Shown here: positions 61,380-64,000 of the stretch, in pieces
Numbering within the stretch: the stretch's first letter is position 1
Layout of the letters: every line of letters starts with the position of its first letter
DNA from: Rhipicephalus microplus
Lineage: Eukaryota > Arthropoda > Arachnida > Ixodida > Ixodidae
Length of the DNA: 64,000 nucleotides
NCBI RefSeq assembly: GCF_043290135.1
Contig: NC_134710.1
Location: 277,656,776 to 277,720,775, forward strand
Reading direction: 5' to 3'
Made by a program: the position numbers and the translations under genes
The notes under the pieces: generated by a model
What the model saw: the letters and a program-made list of their open reading frames with translations, nothing else
Told to the model about the DNA's origin: nothing
The model's database searches: none

Positions 61380-61398
61380 CTGCCAAGCGATCAAGTTG
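61380..61398 (+). other. 13-bp deletion with agc microhomology
   Basis: gccaagcgatcaag stands where other monomers have gccaagc, then aagatattccagc, then gatcaag. The deleted 13 bases end in agc and the retained left flank also ends in agc, typical of a slippage or end-joining deletion. The joint is at 61388/61389. Confidence 0.9.
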
Positions 61399-62539
61399 TC
61401 CCATGTGGAGAACGTGAAAAGACGAAGCCTGCCTGACGCGGAACCTCGAAAGCCGGGCCAGCCACTTCGCGCACAAAATACGAAGGCCGCGCCGTGCGCA
61501 CACCCAGCGGTGAGAAAGAAAGCAGGTCTTTCTGTTTCCACAAAGGCTGCCGCTCAGCCCATCACTGCGAAGCAAGATATTCCAGCGATCAAGGTGTCCC
61601 ATGTAGAGAACGTTAAAAGACGAAGCCTGCCTCACCCGGATCCTCGAAAGCCGGGCCAGCCACTTCGTGCACAAAACACGAAGGCCGCGCCGTGCGCCCA
61701 CCCAGCGGTGAGAAAGAAAGCAGGTCTTTGTTTTCACAAAGGCTGCCGTTCAGCCCATCACTGCCAAGCAAGATATTCCAGCGATCAAGGTGTCCCATGT
61801 GGAAAACGTTAAAAGACGAAGCCTGCCTGACGCGGAACCTCGAAAGCCAGGCCAGCCACTTCGCGCACAAAACACAATGGCCGCGCCGTGCGCCCACCCA
61901 GCGGTGAGAAAGAAAGCAGGTCTTTCTGTTTCCACAAAGGCTGCCGCTCAGCCCATTACTGCCAAGCAAGATATTCCAGCGATCAAGGTGTCCCATGTGG
62001 AGAACATGAAAAGACGAAGCCTGTCTCACGCGAAACCTCGAAAGCCGGGCCAGCCACTTCGCGCACAAAACACGAAGGCGGCGCCGTGTGCCCTTCAAGC
62101 AGTGAGAAAGAAAGCAGGTCTTTCTGTTTCCACAAAGACTGCCGCTCAGCCCATCACTGCCAAGCAAGATATTCCAGCGATCAAGGTGTCCCATGTGGAG
62201 AACGTGAAAAGACGAATCCTGCCTCACGCGGAACCTCGAAAGCCGGGCCAGCCACTCCGCGCACAAAACACGAATGCCGCGCCGTGCGCCCACCCAGCGG
62301 TGAGAAAGACAGCAGGTTTGTCTGTTTCCACAAACGCTGCTGCTCAGCCCATCAGTTCCAAGCAAGATATTCCAGCGATCAAGGTGTGTCATGTGGAGAA
62401 CGTGAAAAGACTAATCCTGCCTCACGCGGAACCTCGAAAGCCGGGCCAGCCACTTCGCGCACAAAACACGAAGGCCGCGCCGTGTGCCCACCCAGCGGTG
62501 AGAAAGAAAGCAGGTCTTTCTGTTTCCACAAAGGCAGCC

Positions 62540-64000
62540 ACTCAGCCCATCACTGCCAAGCAAGGTATTCCAGCGATGAATGTGTCCCATGTGGAGAACG
62601 TGAAAAGTCGAAGCCTGCCTCACGCGGAACTTTTAAAGCCGCGCCAGCCACTTCGCGCACTAAACACGAAGGCATGCCGTGCGTCCACCCAGCGGTGAGA
62701 AAGAAAGCAGGTCTTTCTGTTTCCACAAAGGCTGCCATTCAGCCCATCACTGCCAAGCAAGATATTCCAGTGATCAAGGTGTCCCATGTGGAGAACGTGA
62801 AAAGACGAATCTTGCCTCACGCGGAACCTCGAAAGCCGGGCCAGCCACTTCGCGCACAAAACACGAAGGCCGCGCCGTGCGCCGACCCAGCGGTGAGAAA
62901 GAAAGCAGGTCTTTCTGTTTCCACAAAGGCTGCCGCTCAGCCCATCACTGCCAAGCAAGATATTCCAGCGATCAAGGTGTCCCATGTGGAGAACGTGAAA
63001 AGACGAAGCCTGCCTCACGCGGAACCTCGAAGGCCGGGCCAGCCACTTCGCACACAAAATACGAAGGCCGCGCCGTGCGTCCACTCAGCGGAGAGAAAGA
63101 AAGCAGGTCTTTCTGTTTCCACAAAGGCTGCCGCTCAGCCCATCACTGCCAAGCAAGATATTCCAGCGATCAAGGTGTCCCATGTGGAGAACGTGAAAAG
63201 ACGAATCCTGCCTCACGCGGAACCTCGAAAGCCGGGCCAGCCACTTCGCGCACAAAAGACGAAGGCCGCGCCGTGCGCCTACCCAGCGGTGAGAAAGAAA
63301 GCAGGTTTTTCTGTTTCCACAAAGGCTGCCGCTCAGCCCATCACTGCCAAGCAAGATATTCCAGCGATCAAGGTGTCCCATGTGGAGAACGTGAAAAGAC
63401 GAATCCTGCCTCACGCGGAACCTCGAAAGCCGGGCCAGCCACTTCGCGCACAAAACACGAATGCCGCGCCGTGCGCCTACCCAGCGGTGAGAAAGAAAGC
63501 AGGTTTTTCTGTTTCCACAAAGGCTGCCGCTCAGCCCATCACTTCCAAGCAAGATATTCCAGCGATCAAGTTGTCCCATGTGGAGAACGTGAAAAGACTA
63601 ATCCTGCCTCACGCGCAACCTCGAAAGCCAGGCCAGCGACTTCGTGCACAAAACACGAAGGCCGCGCCGTGTGCCCACCCAGCGGTGAGAAAGAAAGCAG
63701 GTCTTTTTGTTTCCACAAAGCAGCCACTCATCCCATCACTGCCAAGCAAGATATTCCAGCGATCAAGGTGTCCCATGTGGAGAACGTGGAAAGACGAATA
63801 CTGCCTCACGCGGAACCTCGAAAGCCGGGCCAGCCACTTCGCGCTTAAAACACGAAGGCCGCGCCGTGCGCTGACCCAGCGGTGAGAAAGAAAGCAGGTC
63901 TTTCTGTTGCCACAAAGGCTGCCGCTCAGCCCATCACTGCCAAGCAAGATATTCCAGCGCTCAAGGTGTCCCATGTGGAGAACGTGAAAAGACGAAGCCT
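62540..64000 (+). repeat. Higher-order block R5, copy 2, running off the window
   Basis: Partner of 58995-60330 with one additional monomer (about 63292-63489), so the order tttttctg with actgcc, then tttttctg with acttcc, replaces a single monomer. The last complete monomer ends at 63878. Confidence 0.88.
63879..64000 (+). repeat. Partial monomer at right edge
   Basis: The first 122 bases of a tctttctgttgcc-type monomer; the array continues beyond the window. Confidence 0.95.

Larger units (their letters stand above)
1..64000 (+). repeat. Satellite DNA array, 198-bp monomer, about 324 head-to-tail copies
   Basis: The sequence repeats with a 198-bp period from the first base to the last and always in the same orientation. 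Each monomer can be recognised by ordered landmarks: gcggtgagaaagaaagcagg, then a T/C-rich stretch (tctttctgtttcc), gcccatcactgccaagcaag, atattccagcgatcaaggtg, tcccatgtggagaacgtgaa, cctgcctcacgcggaacc, gccgggccagccacttcgcg and finally the GC-rich gccgcgccgtgcgcccac. The consensus holds 116 G+C in 198 bp (about 59%) and 16 CpG. Summing visible indels (five 24-bp deletions, about 34 two-base deletions, many single-base changes) against 63,878 bp of complete monomers gives 324 copies. No unrelated sequence interrupts the array. Long ORFs run through it only because 198 is a multiple of three and three of six consensus frames lack stops. The family is not one I recognise, so species and function are left open. 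A role in heterochromatin is inferred from organisation only. Confidence 0.98.

Noticed and set aside
1..64000. Giant repetitive surface protein with 66-residue repeats
   Set aside because: Coding tandem repeats keep indels in multiples of three. Here more than 90 monomers have uncompensated one- or two-base indels and several carry stops.
1..64000. CRISPR array
   Set aside because: The repeat is 198 bp with no separate unique spacers; variation is spread over the monomer.
1..64000. rRNA, tRNA, telomeric repeat or transposon remnants
   Set aside because: No rRNA or tRNA conserved blocks, no TTAGGG-type runs and no terminal repeats or transposase/reverse-transcriptase motifs were seen; all sequence is accounted for by monomers.

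Overview
The whole 64 kb window is one uninterrupted, head-to-tail array of a single GC-rich satellite monomer with a consensus length of 198 bp. Dividing the window by 198 and adding up the indels I could see gives about 324 complete monomers plus one partial monomer at the right edge. All monomers are in the same orientation. I see no single-copy DNA, transposable element, RNA gene, CRISPR array or supportable protein-coding gene. Base 1 falls at the conventional monomer start (gcggtgag) and base 64000 falls inside a monomer, so the array extends beyond both ends.

A 198-bp tandem array of this size, organised in nested higher-order repeats (HORs), points to constitutive heterochromatin (pericentromeric, subtelomeric or B/sex-chromosome type) of a eukaryote. 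I do not recognise the family and cannot name the species. The consensus is about 59% G+C, with 16 CpG sites per monomer. That is close to the number expected from base composition, so there is no strong CpG depletion.

Layout. 1-2.5 kb: diverse monomers, including a C14 run; the same order of variants recurs at about 9.4-11.7 kb and 48.4-50.4 kb. 2.17-6.67 kb: tandem duplication of an 11/12-monomer block. 6.7-11.3 kb: mixed monomers; 7.34-8.35 kb is repeated at 12.87-13.87 kb. 11.29-30.66 kb: two copies of a roughly 8.1-kb (41-monomer) unit, the second enlarged by an internal tandem duplication of 3,162 bp. 30.66-47.3 kb: a third, partial copy that has expanded through successive tandem duplications (3,561, 3,165, 1,978 and 2,545 bp) and a 791-bp four-monomer unit. 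47.3-64 kb: more mosaic sequence, with smaller duplicated blocks (52.8/57.2 kb, 56.4/60.6 kb, 59.0/62.5 kb).

Because 198 is divisible by 3, and because two forward frames and one reverse frame of the consensus lack stop codons, long apparent ORFs (up to 1,009 codons) run through the array. About 34 two-base deletions and more than 60 one-base indels switch frames without compensation, and several subfamilies carry in-frame stops, so I treat none of these ORFs as a gene. The interesting content is the evolutionary record: hybrid monomers at duplication joints, nested HORs, an indel hot zone around a predicted hairpin, and a C-run ladder that marks repeat lineages.
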